Origin: Gemmatimonadota bacterium
Lineage (GTDB): Bacteria > Gemmatimonadota > Gemmatimonadetes > Palauibacterales > Palauibacteraceae
NCBI GenBank assembly: GCA_029863105.1
Contig: JAOTWC010000100.1
Location: forward strand, 1 to 5,879
DNA: 5,879 bases
Direction of reading: 5' to 3'
The notes beneath the pieces are model-generated. The model saw only the letters and a list, made by a program, of their open reading frames with translations. It was not told where the DNA came from and did no database searches. How positions within the stretch are numbered: the stretch's first letter is position 1; every line of letters begins with the position of its first letter. A program made the position numbers and the translations under genes. Positions 4,994 to 5,879 of this stretch are shown one piece after another.

Positions 4994-5833
4994 ATGCGCG
5001 GAAAAATCTGCCTGGTTACGGGCGCCAACGCCGGAATCGGCATGGAGACGGCGGTCGGTCTGGCGGCGCTGGGCGCCCGGGTGATGATGGTGTGTCGGCA
5101 TTCCGGCCGCGGAGAAGCGGCGCGCCGCGAAATCGCCGCGAGGATTCCGGGCGCGGACCTCGAGTTGATTCAGGCGGACCTGTCGACGAGTGCGGCCGTT
5201 GAGGCGCTGGTGGATGAGGTCGCGAGGCGCACCGGGCGGCTCGACGTTCTGGTAAGCAACGCGGGCGTGTTTCACGCCCGACGCCGGACGACGCCGGACG
5301 GGTTGGAAACCACGTTCGCCGTCAACCACCTCGCGCCGTTCGTGCTCGTTACCGGCCTGCTCGGCCTGTTGCGCGGTTCGCGGCCGTCCCGAATCGTCAT
5401 CGTGGCCTCGGACGCGCACTATCGCGGGACGATCAGATTCGACGATCTGCAGTCCGAGCGCCGATACGGCGGGTGGAAGGCCTATACCCAATCCAAACTG
5501 GCCAACGTGTTGTTTGCGCAGGAGCTGGCGCGTCGATTGCCAGCGGGTGAAGTAACCGTGAATTCGCTGCATCCCGGCGTCGTCGGGACGAAGTTGTTGC
5601 TGCGCGGCATCGTTCCGCCAAGGCTCGCCCGACCCTGGACGATCACGCCGAAGCAGGGTGCGCAAACTCCGATTTACCTCGCTTCGTCGCAGGATCTCGA
5701 AGGTGTGAGCGGGAGGTATTTCGCCGATTGCCGGGAGAAGGAGCCGTCCGAAGAAGCGACAAACCCTGAAGTGGCGGCCCGTTTGTGGGACGTGAGTAGC
5801 AGACTCGTACAGGAAAAGACAAGAGGGGCATGA
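4994..5833 (+). CDS. Short-chain dehydrogenase/reductase, retinol dehydrogenase-like
   Basis: This is an NAD(P)-dependent oxidoreductase of the classical SDR superfamily, full length at 279 residues from ATG 4994; GTG 4991 directly before it would add one residue. Counting from the GTG, the Rossmann cofactor motif TGANAGIG is at 10-17, an Arg after the second strand (R36 in VCRHS) suggests NADP preference, D63 (QADLS) contacts the adenine, and NAG is at 90-92. The catalytic tetrad is N112 (VNH), S140 (VASDAH), Y165 and K169 (YTQSK), followed by HPG at 194-196. The layout ALG-x-RV-x-MVCR, DLQSERRY and the 'YTQSKLANVLFAQELARRL' helix resemble the retinol dehydrogenase/WW-oxidoreductase branch, many of whose bacterial members act on unknown alcohols or ketones. 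No clear ribosome binding site precedes the start, which is unusual beside its neighbours. All catalytic residues are present, so it should be active. Its stop overlaps the next gene's start. Confidence 0.9.
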   Translation: MRGKICLVTGANAGIGMETAVGLAALGARVMMVCRHSGRGEAARREIAARIPGADLELIQADLSTSAAVEALVDEVARRTGRLDVLVSNAGVFHARRRTTPDGLETTFAVNHLAPFVLVTGLLGLLRGSRPSRIVIVASDAHYRGTIRFDDLQSERRYGGWKAYTQSKLANVLFAQELARRLPAGEVTVNSLHPGVVGTKLLLRGIVPPRLARPWTITPKQGAQTPIYLASSQDLEGVSGRYFADCREKEPSEEATNPEVAARLWDVSSRLVQEKTRGA

Positions 5834-5879
5834 CGGAAACGACAGACGTAACAACGGCGACATTTGCTGACCTGGGCCT
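5830..5879 (+). CDS. Start of a gene, probably a DEAD-box RNA helicase (truncated by window end)
   Basis: ATG at 5830 overlaps the TGA of the SDR gene (ATGA), so the two are likely co-transcribed and translationally coupled. Sixteen codons are visible and read MTETTDVTTATFADLG, with the next codon cut at CT (Leu in any case). A short polar N-terminus followed by 'F-x-DLGL' is how many bacterial DEAD-box helicases begin, the Phe being the upstream aromatic of the Q motif. The purine-rich run AAGAGGGG just ahead is close to the ATG for a ribosome binding site. Too little sequence is present to confirm the family. Confidence 0.5.
   Translation, partial: MTETTDVTTATFADLG

Noticed and set aside
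4862..5863. Minus-strand 333-residue ORF
   Set aside because: It is antisense to the SDR gene, which has all its catalytic motifs. The antisense product is Arg/His-rich and has no recognisable domain.
1..5879. CRISPR array or insertion sequence
   Set aside because: I found no regularly spaced repeats, no terminal inverted repeats around a transposase and no transposase motif.

Overview
The window looks like a GC-rich, Gram-negative bacterial chromosome. The signs are a TonB energy transducer, an outer-membrane beta-barrel-like protein and two lipoproteins. Gemmatimonadota or a related phylum is my best guess, from the style of the lipoprotein N-terminus (ACGSDATGP followed by a Gly run) and the TPR tail in the first gene; this is inference, not proof.

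Layout, left to right. (1) Positions 1-570 are the 3' end of a plus-strand gene whose product resembles the TPR tail of a large regulatory protein. A gene-poor, relatively AT-rich gap follows (571-754). (2) Positions 755-798 are the 3' half of a tRNA-Met gene (CAT anticodon) with no 5' half in front of it. This is what a tRNA-integrating element leaves at its distal end, so I read the left part of the window as the edge of an integrated element and the right part as resident chromosome. (3) Three minus-strand genes follow: tonB (845-1501), an SRPBCC-domain protein (1702 to about 2172) and a secreted outer-membrane protein (2169-3086). The last two overlap and probably share a transcript ending at a strong GC hairpin (1626-1653). 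tonB has its own leader and a near-consensus ribosome binding site. (4) After a divergent intergenic region (3087-3380) come three complete plus-strand genes: a glycine-linker lipoprotein (3381-4007), a second lipoprotein of unknown function (4123-4929) and a retinol-dehydrogenase-like SDR oxidoreductase (4994-5833). A large hairpin separates the two lipoprotein genes. (5) The SDR stop codon overlaps the start of another gene, cut off by the window end, whose first residues fit a DEAD-box RNA helicase.

Most of the resident genes encode envelope proteins (TonB, barrel, two lipoproteins), but nothing ties them into one pathway. No ExbB/ExbD, integrase, CRISPR array, insertion sequence or rRNA gene is visible. 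The most notable feature is the truncated tRNA and the attachment-site-like sequence beside it.
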